Assembly: GCA_940337035.1 (NCBI GenBank)
Contig: CALNHX010007501.1
Span: 1-64,000 of the forward strand
DNA: 64,000 nt
Reading direction: 5' to 3'
Source of the DNA: Agriotes lineatus
Lineage: Eukaryota > Arthropoda > Insecta > Coleoptera > Elateridae
The position numbers and the translations under genes were made by a program. How positions within the stretch are numbered: position 1 is the stretch's first letter; each line of letters opens with the position of its first letter. Under the pieces are notes generated by a model, which was not told the DNA's origin, did no database searches, and was given only the letters and a program-made list of their open reading frames with translations. Shown here one piece after another: positions 1-7,118 of the stretch.

Positions 1-3
1 AAC

Positions 4-9
4 CCTGTT
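4..9. repeat. 6-bp target site duplication of Polinton-like element (left copy)
   Basis: CCTGTT lies immediately outside the left terminus and recurs at 14034-14039 immediately outside the right terminus. The first nine bases of the window are therefore probably hAT sequence, because the right flank is hAT. Confidence 0.8.
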
Positions 10-42
10 AGTAGTGTACCTAGGCGGGTTCTGGCTCACATT

Positions 43-67
43 TGACCTTGAACTTTTTTCAAGGTCA
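43..67. promoter_or_regulatory. Perfect subterminal hairpin with paired TCAAGGTCA motifs
   Basis: TGACCTTGAA (43-52) and TTCAAGGTCA (58-67) form a perfect 10-bp stem with a 5-base loop. It starts 33 bp from the terminus, and further AGGTCA motifs lie at about 85, 152 and 172. The same tip occurs at all four block-A ends (mirror at 13976-14000). Subterminal repeats often bind the integrating enzyme. TCAAGGTCA also matches the monomeric nuclear-receptor (FTZ-F1/ERR class) site. Both functions are inference. Confidence 0.45.
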
Positions 68-156
68 CGGGACTAGTCGAGATTAAGGTCACGGGCGGGG
101 GCGGGGTCATTGACCTCGGCCACTTCCGAGAATTTTTTCTAGGTCACGGATCTAGC

Positions 157-501
157 CTAGGTCAAGGTCGGAGTCATTGGTCTAGTCGGGGTCATTGACC
201 TCGGCCACTTCCGGGAATTTTTTGGGTTAAAAGTGTAGTTTTTGAAATTTTCCCACGCTCGAGCGTCTGGGATGTAGACATGTCTATTCTTGGAGGATGT
301 TATCAGTAAATCAGAAGCTATTGTTACGCTTATCAAAATTTTCTCAGGCTCGACCGGATGTGAGTCATCGTCTGAGTACGCAGACATGTCTATTCTTGTA
401 GGATGTTGTTGAACAATGGCATCCATTGTTTTAAAATCAGCACGAAATTCGAGAACAATGAAGTCTTTGTTGTCTGGAGGAATTTTTGCTGACGAAGCCA
501 T
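157..501 (-). CDS. Unknown 114-aa ORF, outward-facing (outer left)
   Basis: I do not recognise this protein. It starts with ATG at 501 in a good context (ACAACAATGG) and reads MASSAKIPPDNKDF before an acidic middle (SAYSDDD) and a basic, Thr/Pro-rich tail made from the repetitive terminus. No signal peptide or membrane segment is evident. The reading frame is open in all four block-A copies, with only one or two substitutions between them (Thr/Ala and Asp/Asn). That conservation could reflect recent copying of the arms. A 26-bp repeat inside the ORF (about 275-301 and 378-407) is read in two different frames, which weakens the coding case. It lies 13 bp after a 132-aa ORF on the same strand. 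Confidence 0.35.
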   Translation of the reverse strand: MASSAKIPPDNKDFIVLEFRADFKTMDAIVQQHPTRIDMSAYSDDDSHPVEPEKILISVTIASDLLITSSKNRHVYIPDARAWENFKNYTFNPKNSRKWPRSMTPTRPMTPTLT

Positions 502-514
502 TGTTGTCTGGAGA

Positions 515-913
515 TTAAAATGTGCAAAGCAGGTAAAAAATAAACCGAATTAATTGTGGTCTAATAGTATATATCGAATTATTTCCACATAAAAAAAGAT
601 GCAATATAAAAATCCAAACCATTTTAAATATCTTGTTAGGTTTTTGTTTTATTACGCGTTCGACGAGATGTATGTCTGGATATTTAACTTGAATAGGCCG
701 ATTGGAAGCATCTTTTAGTAGATAGGTAATGTGTTCGATCCCACTGGAGGACTGTTTAAGCGGTAGACAGTATATAACATAATACAAAAGTGTTGGGGTG
801 TTAGAGACATTGTTTGTAAGCAAAGTAAATATTACGTGTTTTTTCCTGTACTTTATTAAATACACAGTCTCGAGCCGATAGTTATTTATTTCGCTTGGAT
901 TTATGTACAGCAT
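515..913 (-). CDS. Unknown 132-aa ORF with hydrophobic C-terminus (outer left)
   Basis: Starts with ATG at 913. The N-terminal half has charged and polar stretches (ETVYLIKYRKKH), the middle reads YLLKDASNRPIQVKYPD, and the C-terminal third contains a hydrophobic run (MVWIFILHLFLCG) that could be one membrane segment. I do not recognise a family. In the inner block copies a 1-bp deletion cuts the frame to 65 aa, so any function is tied to the outer copies. The ORF stops 13 bp before the 114-aa ORF on the same strand, so one transcript could span both. Confidence 0.25.
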   Translation of the reverse strand: MLYINPSEINNYRLETVYLIKYRKKHVIFTLLTNNVSNTPTLLYYVIYCLPLKQSSSGIEHITYLLKDASNRPIQVKYPDIHLVERVIKQKPNKIFKMVWIFILHLFLCGNNSIYTIRPQLIRFIFYLLCTF

Positions 914-1475
914 CCCTCACTTTAGCAGGAAGCAAGTTCCTAAAGAAATATTATTATGCTGTAGAGATTTACAGGTTACAGTTCGGAGTTAAAAATTTTG
1001 GATATTAGCAACAGTACCATTTAATTGCATATTGTTTTCTTTTACCAAATTTTAGATTCGATAGATTCGAAAGCACTGCTAACAGACAGACAGAAAACTT
1101 GTAATGCAGCTGCCAAACCGGGCCTTGTCAAATATCGAATATATATTAGTAAAAAATACCCTTCAGTTAGCAGGTTTGATGTAGTTTTAGCCAATCTTAT
1201 ACACATTCCAGCAGTAAACTCTGGTAGGAAGCTAACACACACACATAAGTACGGTGGAGCTGAATTTTATAATACAAAACAGGAGCGATAAAAGAACCGT
1301 GTTTACCACTCAGCATTTTTCAGTTTATCCGATTCGGCAACTTCCGCATATCGCAAAACAGACACCTTCTTTGTTCCTGTGTTGGCATCTTGGCTTTAAG
1401 AATGTTATGGTTTATTTACATCTTGTGTTAGCGCCCTTGGTTTTAAGAACGTTATGTAAATGATAATTGAATTCA

Positions 1476-1485
1476 TATATAAAAA
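1476..1485 (+). promoter_or_regulatory. TATA-like box upstream of the left recombinase ORF
   Basis: TATATAAAAA lies 187 bp before the ATG at 1672, at the very start of block B and just past the end of block A. The spacing allows a start site near 1505-1515 and a leader of about 160 bases. The mirror site is at 12558-12567. Motif-based only. Confidence 0.35.
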
Positions 1486-1671
1486 TCCCATAAGCCGCGA
1501 TGTATTTGTCACTTTGACATCGGATAAAGTTAGCCCTAACTTTGCTACTGGATAAAATGTGTGCAAACTTCCATGGCAGGCTTTCTCGAACCCGATTATT
1601 GTTTGTTGCTATGATAACGAATAAACAAACAATTTTACAAATTGACAAACAACTTGTAATTGAAGTGCAAA

Positions 1672-2583
1672 ATGGCAAATTCCATGCGTTTTGGCACGTC
1701 GAATCAAGAAGAAATCGAAGCCAACGTAGAACAAACGACTCCGAAAAACACGGTGAATACAAAAACGTCAATTTGGCGACAGTTTACCTTGTTTTGCAAT
1801 GAACGAAATTACAATTTTGAAAGCACAACACCTATTGAAAAACTTGCGGAAATATTAGCCGACTGGGCGTTCAACATGAAAAAAACAGACGGAAGTGAAT
1901 ATAAAGAATATGTCGTTAAAACCATGTGGAATTGCACTGCAAAAATGGTGCAAGAAAAGTACTTTCACGACTTTAAAGTTGAATTTGACCCATTCACTGA
2001 CATGCGATTCAAAAAAGCCAGGGACGCAAGAAATGCCAAACGAAGAATGATGCAAGCTCAACCAGAAAAGAGAAAATCAAGTTCATCGGCGCTCACAAAA
2101 TCTGAAATATTTGCAATGGCAAAGTTGTGGAACGAAGATGAACCAACAGGTTTGCAACGAAAATTTTTTCACATTGCAGCCTTCGAGCTAGCCTGGAGAG
2201 GAGGAGAAGCAGTAAGTTGCAGAACATTTCATTTTGCAGAGGAGAAGGAAAACGATGGAACACCGACGGGGCGGTTTGAGTACAACCCGATTTTTACCAA
2301 AACAACGCAAGGGGGTGGGAAAAAACTATGTGACAGCAAATGGCTGACTAAAAATGTCGAAGACCCAAATGTCTGTCCAGTGAGACTCTTGGCTAAAATG
2401 CTCGAAAAGAGGTCAGACCACATAACATGCGACAGGTTATTTCTCACACCCAACCCGTTTTGGAAGAAAATTAGTTCCAAGGGTTGGTACAAAAATATCC
2501 CAATTGGTCAAAATGAAATCTTCAAGTGGACGAAAGATTCAGCTGCAAAAATTGTGTTTTTAATAATTGTAATTTTTAAATAA
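1672..2583 (+). CDS. Crypton-like tyrosine recombinase (DUF3504-type), C-terminally truncated (left arm)
   Basis: 303 aa from ATG 1672 (AAAATGG); upstream in-frame codons include only a TTG. The N-terminal half (residues 28-130) is basic and core-binding-like (SIWRQFTLFCNERNYNFE). The C-terminal half resembles the Crypton-derived domain of ZMYM/KCTD1-type proteins: ELAWRGGEAV with Arg176 as candidate first catalytic Arg, FTKTTQGG with candidate Lys210, CPVRLLAKML, then GWYKNIPIGQNEIFKW. The frame ends in a low-complexity IVFLIIVIFK tail, before the family's HxxR box and nucleophilic Tyr, so it should be catalytically dead unless an unseen exon supplies them. AATAAA motifs lie at 2579 and 2583, overlapping the stop. 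It could instead act as a DNA-binding protein. Confidence 0.65.
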   Translation: MANSMRFGTSNQEEIEANVEQTTPKNTVNTKTSIWRQFTLFCNERNYNFESTTPIEKLAEILADWAFNMKKTDGSEYKEYVVKTMWNCTAKMVQEKYFHDFKVEFDPFTDMRFKKARDARNAKRRMMQAQPEKRKSSSSALTKSEIFAMAKLWNEDEPTGLQRKFFHIAAFELAWRGGEAVSCRTFHFAEEKENDGTPTGRFEYNPIFTKTTQGGGKKLCDSKWLTKNVEDPNVCPVRLLAKMLEKRSDHITCDRLFLTPNPFWKKISSKGWYKNIPIGQNEIFKWTKDSAAKIVFLIIVIFK

Positions 2584-2926
2584 ATAAATGTATTCTTGAA
2601 TTTTTCATTATTACCTAGCTATTATGTTTTATTATTCATTAAATTATCTCATCGAATTACGCTCGAGGTTTTTTTTCTCCAAGTTAAAATTTCATTTTTT
2701 AAACTCTAATTTGGTTTCTTTTGGGTAAATTGTCTCCACAAACCGCCAGATAAAAAAGCTCGTCCTTCGGACTCGCTGTAGTAGTGTACCTAGGCGGGTT
2801 CTGGCTCACATTTGACCTTGAACTTTTTTCAAGGTCACGGGACTAGTCGAGATCAAGGTCACGGGCGGGGGCGGGGTCATTGACCTCGGCCACTTCCGAG
2901 AATTTTTTCTAGGTCACGGATCTAGC

Positions 2927-3271
2927 CTAGGTCAAGGTCGGAGTCATTGGTCTAGTCGGGGTCATTGACCTCGGCCACTTCCGGGAATTTTTTGGGTTAA
3001 AAGTGTAGTTTTTGAAATTTTCCCACGCTCGAGCGTCTGGGATGTAGACATGTCTATTCTTGGAGGATGTTATCAGTAAATCAGAAGCTATTGTTACGCT
3101 TATCAAAATTTTCTCAGGCTCGACCGGATGTGAGTCATCGTCTGAGTACGCAGACATGTTTATTCTTGCAGGATGTTGTTGAACAATGGCATCCATTGTT
3201 TTAAAATCAGCACGAAATTCGAGAACAATGAAGTCTTTGTTGTCTGGAGGAATTTTTGCTGACGAAGCCAT
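2927..3271 (-). CDS. Unknown 114-aa ORF, outward-facing (inner left copy)
   Basis: Second copy of the 157-501 ORF, inside buried terminus A'. It starts with ATG at 3271 and has the same length. It differs from the outer right copy by one residue (Asn for Asp in the MSAYSD neighbourhood). Function unknown. Confidence 0.35.
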   Translation of the reverse strand: MASSAKIPPDNKDFIVLEFRADFKTMDAIVQQHPARINMSAYSDDDSHPVEPEKILISVTIASDLLITSSKNRHVYIPDARAWENFKNYTFNPKNSRKWPRSMTPTRPMTPTLT

Positions 3272-3283
3272 TGTTGTCTGGAG

Positions 3284-3682
3284 ATTAAAATGTGCAAAGC
3301 AGGTAAAAAATAAACCGAATTAATTATGGTCTAATAGTATATATCGAATTATTTCCACATAAAAAAAGATGCAATATAAAAATCCAAACCATTTTAAATA
3401 TCTTGTTAGGTTTTTGTTTTATTACGCGTTCGACGAGATGTATGTCTGGATATTTAACTTGAATAGGCCGATTGGAAGCATCTTTTAGTAGATAGGTAAT
3501 GTGTTCGATCCCATGGAGGACTGTTTAAGCGGTAGACAGTATATAACATAATACAAAAGTGTTGGGGTGTTAGAGACATTGTTTGTAAGCAAAGTAAATA
3601 TTACGTGTTTTTTCCTGTACTTTATTAAATACACAGTCTCGAGCCGATAGTTATTTATTTCGCTTGGATTTATGTACAGCAT
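3284..3682 (-). pseudogene. Frameshifted copy of the 132-aa ORF (inner left)
   Basis: Same sequence as 515-913 but with one base missing near 3513 (CCCATGG instead of CCCACTGG). The frame ends after 65 aa. The mirror copy at 10361-10759 has the same deletion. Confidence 0.3.
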
Positions 3683-4891
3683 CCCTCACTTTAGCAGGAA
3701 GCAAGTTCCTAAAGAAATATTATTATGCTGTAGAGATTTACAGGTTACAGTTCGGAGTTAAAAATTTTGGATATTAGCAACAGTACCATTTAATTGCATA
3801 TTGTTTTCTTTTACCAAATTTTAGATTCGATAGGTTCGAAAGCACTGCTAACAGACAGACAGAAAACTTGTAATGCAGCTGCCAAACCGGGCCTTGTCAA
3901 ATATCGAATATATATTAGTAAAAAATACCCTTCAGTTAGCAGGTTTGATGTAGTTTTAGCCAATCTTATACACATTCCAGCAGTAAACTCTGGTAGGAAG
4001 CTAACACACACACATAAGTACGGTGGAGCTGAATTTTATAATACAAAACAGGAGCGATAAAAGAACCGTGTTTACCACTCAGCATTTTTCAGTTTATCCG
4101 ATTCGGCAACTTCCGCATATCGCAAAACAGACACCTTCTTTGTTCCTGTGTTGGCATCTTGGCTTTAAGAATGTTATGGTTTATTTACATCTTGTGTTAG
4201 CGCCCTTGGTTTTAAGAACGTTATGTAAATGAATATTTTATAGAATTTGGAAAACTAAAGAATATATTAGCAGATAATACAACTTATTTTAAAAACGCGA
4301 GGTTTATAAATACAATACAGCAAACCATAAAAGTTGGTTTTTGTTGTATAAGCAAGCCAATCCGGTAGAGAGATATTTAAGAGGGGTGATAAAATACTTA
4401 AAGAAAATATTAGCAGATAATACATTTGAAAAATCTGCACGACTAATACTCAAGATTATTACAATTAGAGACTGCAGACAAAAGGTAAGATATCAAAATT
4501 TTTTAAAATAAAGCCCTGAGAATAAGAACTAAATAAAACCAAATAAAAGCTATTAGACCACAACAATACTCTAATTAATAAGGATGCTATACACGATATC
4601 CAACGGCGTGGGACAGTTCATTTTTACCGCATAAAAAACTTATTGCTTAGAAATCAGGTTCAGATACCTGTTTAATGGAAACATTTTCTTGAATTTCTAA
4701 TCGAATCTAAAATTTGGGTCTTAACGTAAAAATATTTAAGTCGTTAGGTTGACTGTGCCAAGTTTCCACGAAAAAACTAAAGCTCCTACAGGCCAGATTC
4801 TTGAATCAACTAAATAATACAGCAAGGCACAAAAGTTGTTTTTTGCAATATAAGACATCCGCAAGCCAATCCTAAACTGGTAGTTTTAAAT

Positions 4892-5030
4892 AGCAGAATT
4901 TTATAATACAAAACGGAGCGATGAAATAGTCGTCTGTTGATCATATTTTTGTAGCCACCCAGCATCTTTCAGTTTTATAAGTTATCCTATCATCTCCTTT
5001 GTTGCAGGTGTTAATAGAGGCTATATTTGT
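4892..5030 (+). repeat. Diverged third copy of part of block A
   Basis: AGCAGAATTTTATAATACAAAACGGAGCGATGAAA here matches 4027 onwards (AGCTGAATTTTATAATACAAAACAGGAGCG). It is followed in the same order by related CAGCAT-TTTCAGTTT, TTATCC and CTTTGTT...GGTGTT blocks. The divergence is far greater than between A and A', so this is an older layer. The mirror is about 9013-9151. Confidence 0.55.
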
Positions 5031-5149
5031 GTGTCGCCACAGACCTGTCAAGACTTGTGGATGTGAGCGTCTGGGAATGTGCAAGGTTGCTAAAAATGAA
5101 CCGGATGTCTGGGGTTTCTGAGCAGGTCTGCGCGGAGGTCTGCGCGAGG

Positions 5150-5287
5150 GTTTGGCGGTAAATTCAAATTCTGCACAGGTTTCGCGGGAAATTCAAATTC
5201 TGCGTAGGTTTTGGCGGTAAATTCAAATTCTGCGCATTATTTTGACGGTGAATTTTAAATTATGATCAGGTTTTTGGCGGGAAAATC
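5150..5287 (+). repeat. Imperfect minisatellite of about 30 bp with GCGGGAAA motifs (left arm)
   Basis: Four to five imperfect units of the form AGGTTTTGGCGGTAAATTCAAATTCTGCGC. Two contain GCGGGAAA (5184-5191 and 5277-5284), the complement of the E2F-type core TTTCCCGC. The array is framed by the repeated phrase GTGCAAGGTTGCTAAAA (about 5079) and GTACAAGGTTGCTAAAA (about 5294). The mirror is 8756-8893. Confidence 0.55.
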
Positions 5288-5385
5288 TGGGAGTGTACAA
5301 GGTTGCTAAAATGTATGGGGTCTTTGTCTGAGAAATTTACACCAGATGTAGTTAATGACCTCCATTATCAGTGTCTATAAATTTG

Positions 5386-5499
5386 GTAGACAGACAGACA
5401 GAGAGACAGACAGACAGACAGGCAGACAGACAGACAGACAGACAGACAGACAGGCAGACAGACAGGTAGGCAGACAGACAGACAGACAGACAGGTAGGC

Positions 5500-5536
<37 letters not shown>

Positions 5537-5575
5537 GGCAGACAGACAGACAGACAGGCAGGCAGACCGACAGGC

Positions 5576-5616
<41 letters not shown>

Positions 5617-5662
5617 GGCAGGCAGGCAGGCATGCAGACAGGCGGGCAGGCGGACAGGCAAG

Positions 5663-5693
<31 letters not shown>

Positions 5694-5763
5694 ACAGACA
5701 GACAGGCAGACCGACAGGCAGACAGACAGACAGACAGACAGGCAGGCAGACCGACAGGCAGAC

Positions 5764-5816
<53 letters not shown>

Positions 5817-5839
5817 GGCAGACAGACAGACAGGCAGGC

Positions 5840-5872
<33 letters not shown>

Positions 5873-5900
5873 GGCAGACAGGCAGGCAGGCGGGCAGGCA

Positions 5901-5938
<38 letters not shown>

Positions 5939-5946
5939 TAGGCAGG

Positions 5947-5977
<31 letters not shown>

Positions 5978-5996
5978 GCAGACGGACAGGCAGGCA
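5386..5996 (+). repeat. (CAGA/CAGG)n tetranucleotide array
   Basis: About 610 bp of GACA/GGCA units with interspersed variants (GGTA, GACC, GATA). The first 60-65 bp match the inner edge of the right arm, so the inverted repeat ends inside this array. The long open frames across it (Asp-Arg-Gln repeats on one strand, Cys-Leu-Ser-Val on the other) are artefacts of the period. Confidence 0.9.
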
Positions 5997-6054
5997 TTCT
6001 TAACACCATTTATTGTACAGATTGTGAGCAGTAATAGAAATAGGTGTGAGAGAG

Positions 6055-6204
6055 ATGCCTGTACCAGTTAAGTATAAGCGTCCAAAATGTAAAGGGAAAA
6101 CCGATTAAGAAGGACGAAAATGTATTTCTTGCACATTGCACGAACATATGAAAGAAAACAGTGGTGGTAAACATTATCCTCAATCATATTTCAGACAATT
6201 CTAG
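6055..6204 (+). pseudogene. Broken copy of 49-aa zinc-ribbon gene
   Basis: Aligns without gaps to 6702-6851. Codon 9 is Arg instead of the first zinc-ligand Cys, and codon 18 is TAA instead of CAA. The remaining downstream codons match, so it is a recent inactivated duplicate. Confidence 0.6.
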
Positions 6205-6260
6205 CGAATAACTGAACTCAGCTTGGTGGACGCTATCGTCATGAATTTGATTCTTATAGG

Positions 6261-6500
6261 TACCGTGTGTCCACAGGAATACGCACCATAGGGCTAACCT
6301 AATAGAATAGAAAGATCGACTAATGCTGTGATGGCCGGCACGCTAAAACGTTGTTTTCTGGCTTCTGACTCGCCACTGTATGAAACAATATTGTTATAAA
6401 TGGTACAAGAAAGGGGACGGTGGTCACAGCACTGGTTGATATTTATATTCTATTAGCATTATCTTATCTCTATGGTGCGTACTCCTGTGGACACACGGTA
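6261..6500. mobile_element. 240-bp MITE with about 31-bp terminal inverted repeats
   Basis: The left end TACCGTGTGTCCACAGGAAT (6261 on) and the right end (complement of 6470-6500) match over 31 bp with one mismatch. The second tandem unit shows the uninterrupted site (CTTATATATACATC, about 6900), which confirms an insertion. TA-rich flanks fit a TA-duplicating Tc1/mariner-type or similar element, but the number of duplicated bases is ambiguous within the TATA run. No ORF inside. Confidence 0.75.
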
Positions 6501-6593
6501 TATACATCTAACAATTCTGATATCTATTATTTGATAAGAAACTGTTGACGTGTGGTAGTTAATGACCTCCATTATTAGTGTCTATAAATTTGG

Positions 6594-6643
6594 TAGATAG
6601 ACATACAGACAGGCAGATAGGTAGGCCGACAGACAGGCAGACA
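6594..6643 (+). repeat. Short degenerate tetranucleotide array in unit 2
   Basis: About 50 bp of GACA/GGCA/GATA units at the position matching the 610-bp array of unit 1. This shows how far the array length changed after duplication. Confidence 0.7.
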
Positions 6644-6701
6644 TTCTTAACACCATTTATTGTACAGATTGTGAGCAGTAATAGAAATAGGAGTGAGAGA
6701 G

Positions 6702-6851
6702 ATGCCTGTACCAGTTAAGTATAAGTGTCCAAAATGTAAAGGGGAAACCGATCAAGAAGGACGAAAATGTATTGCTTGCACATTGCACGAACATGTGAAA
6801 GAAAACAGTGGTGGTAAACATTATCCTCAATCATATTTCAGACAATTCTAG
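6702..6851 (+). CDS. 49-aa zinc-ribbon protein
   Basis: A complete small ORF from ATG 6702 to TAG 6849-6851. The protein starts MPVPVKYKCPKCKGET, has CPKC at residues 9-12 and CIAC at 23-26 (two CxxC knuckles ten residues apart), and ends HYPQSYFRQF. This spacing fits a rubredoxin-like/zinc-ribbon fold that binds one zinc. His29 and His31 follow. There is no signal peptide or membrane segment. The zinc ligands are kept here and lost in the duplicate at 6055-6204. Role unknown; a DNA- or protein-binding accessory of the mobile element is plausible. It lies 267 bp upstream of the DUF8207-like gene on the same strand. Confidence 0.5.
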   Translation: MPVPVKYKCPKCKGETDQEGRKCIACTLHEHVKENSGGKHYPQSYFRQF

Positions 6852-6972
6852 CGAATAACTGAACTCAGATTGGTGGACGCTATCGTCATGAATTTGATTC
6901 TTATATATACATCTAACAGTTCTGATATCTATCATTTGATAAGAAACTGTTGACGTGTGAACTAGTTTGAAT

Positions 6973-7097
6973 CTGTCAGTCTCTCTAACTGGCTGTTTAC
7001 CTGTCTAGCTGTTTACCTGTCTAGCTGTCTACCTGTCTAGCTGTCTACCTGTCTACCATTCTACCAGTCTACCAGTCTACCTGTCTGGCTGTCTACC
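6973..7097. repeat. Degenerate CTGTCTAC/CTGTCTAG repeat
   Basis: About 125 bp of 8- and 16-base units (CTGTTTACCTGTCTAG, CTGTCTACCTGTCTAG) decaying to CCATTCTACCAGTCTAC. It sits directly before the DUF8207-like gene and is related to the array at 8469-8656. Confidence 0.7.
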
Positions 7098-7118
7098 GCT
7101 TACATACTTGTGACAATA

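Larger units (their letters stand above)
10..1463 (+). repeat. Terminal block A, outer left copy
   Basis: A 1,454-bp block starting at the element terminus and ending just after the motif GTTATGTAAATGA. It recurs in direct orientation at 2780-4232 and inverted at 9811-11263 and 12580-14033. It holds the outward-facing 114-aa and 132-aa ORFs. The outer copies share the Asp codon near 1060 and lack the 1-bp deletion seen in the inner copies. Confidence 0.85.
2780..4232 (+). repeat. Terminal block A', inner left copy (buried terminus)
   Basis: A 1,453-bp direct copy of 10-1463, beginning with the same terminus AGTAGTGTACC but buried 2.77 kb inside the element. It carries a 1-bp deletion near 3513 relative to the outer copy. 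The flanking CGCTGT is mirrored, not directly repeated, on the other side, so it is not a target duplication. After 4232 the sequence departs from the outer copy. Confidence 0.85.
4233..5347. other. Block C of left arm: non-coding, with relic repeats
   Basis: No ORF over 60 codons. It contains an 18-bp direct repeat ATATTAGCAGATAATACA (4264-4281 and 4407-4424), and a degenerate direct repeat of about 55 bp ending CAAGCCAATCC (about 4312-4363 and 4816-4872). It also contains a diverged copy of part of block A (4892-5030) and a GC-richer minisatellite (about 5150-5287). A short open stretch around 4231-4370 reads KLKNILADNTTYF and a later one reads KKILADNTFEK, but neither is convincing as a gene. 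The mirror is 8696-9810. Confidence 0.5.
10..5450 (+). repeat. Left terminal inverted repeat arm (about 5.4 kb)
   Basis: This arm is the reverse complement of 8593-14033 with only scattered substitutions. The match runs from the terminus into the start of the CAGA array, where register is lost. Order from the end inwards: terminal block A (10-1463), block B with the recombinase ORF (1464-2779), second terminal block A' (2780-4232), block C (4233-5385), start of the tetranucleotide array. Several hundred bases to over one kilobase is usual for Polinton inverted repeats, so this is exceptionally long. Confidence 0.85.
5348..6554. repeat. Core tandem duplication, unit 1
   Basis: Runs from GTAGTTAATGACCTCC to GTTGACGTGTG and is directly repeated at 6555-6959. 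Unit 1 is longer because its tetranucleotide array is expanded (about 610 bp versus about 50 bp) and because a 240-bp MITE sits at 6261-6500. It contains the broken zinc-ribbon copy. Confidence 0.8.
6555..6959. repeat. Core tandem duplication, unit 2
   Basis: 405 bp, abutting unit 1 directly. It has a short array (about 6594-6643), an intact zinc-ribbon ORF, and the MITE-free version of the insertion site near 6898-6915. Confidence 0.8.

Noticed and set aside
1025..1463. Overlapping 88-aa, 66-aa and 69-aa ORFs in block A (also at 3794-4232, 9811-10249, 12580-13018)
   Set aside because: They overlap one another on opposite strands, have no recognisable motif, and are preserved only because the blocks are near identical.
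1412..2492. ORFs of 119, 86, 68 and 87 aa overlapping the recombinase (and their mirrors on the right arm)
   Set aside because: They are shadows in other frames of the recombinase ORF or its leader. The recombinase frame is the one with family motifs.
2774..2779. CGCTGT beside the buried terminus as a target duplication of a nested inner element
   Set aside because: The matching bases on the other side (11264-11269) are its reverse complement, which follows from the palindrome. A target duplication would be a direct repeat.
4231..4500. Possible exons (KLKNILADNTTYF, and KKILADNTFEK before a GTAAG)
   Set aside because: The open stretches are only 30-46 codons, have no start codon, and derive from a short direct repeat, with no family match I can recognise.
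5352..6071. Long open frames across the CAGA arrays on both strands (up to 238 codons), and similar ones at 8422-8691
   Set aside because: They are pure translations of a 4-bp repeat (DRQT and CLSV patterns) and arise because the period lacks stops. There is no codon structure or unique sequence.
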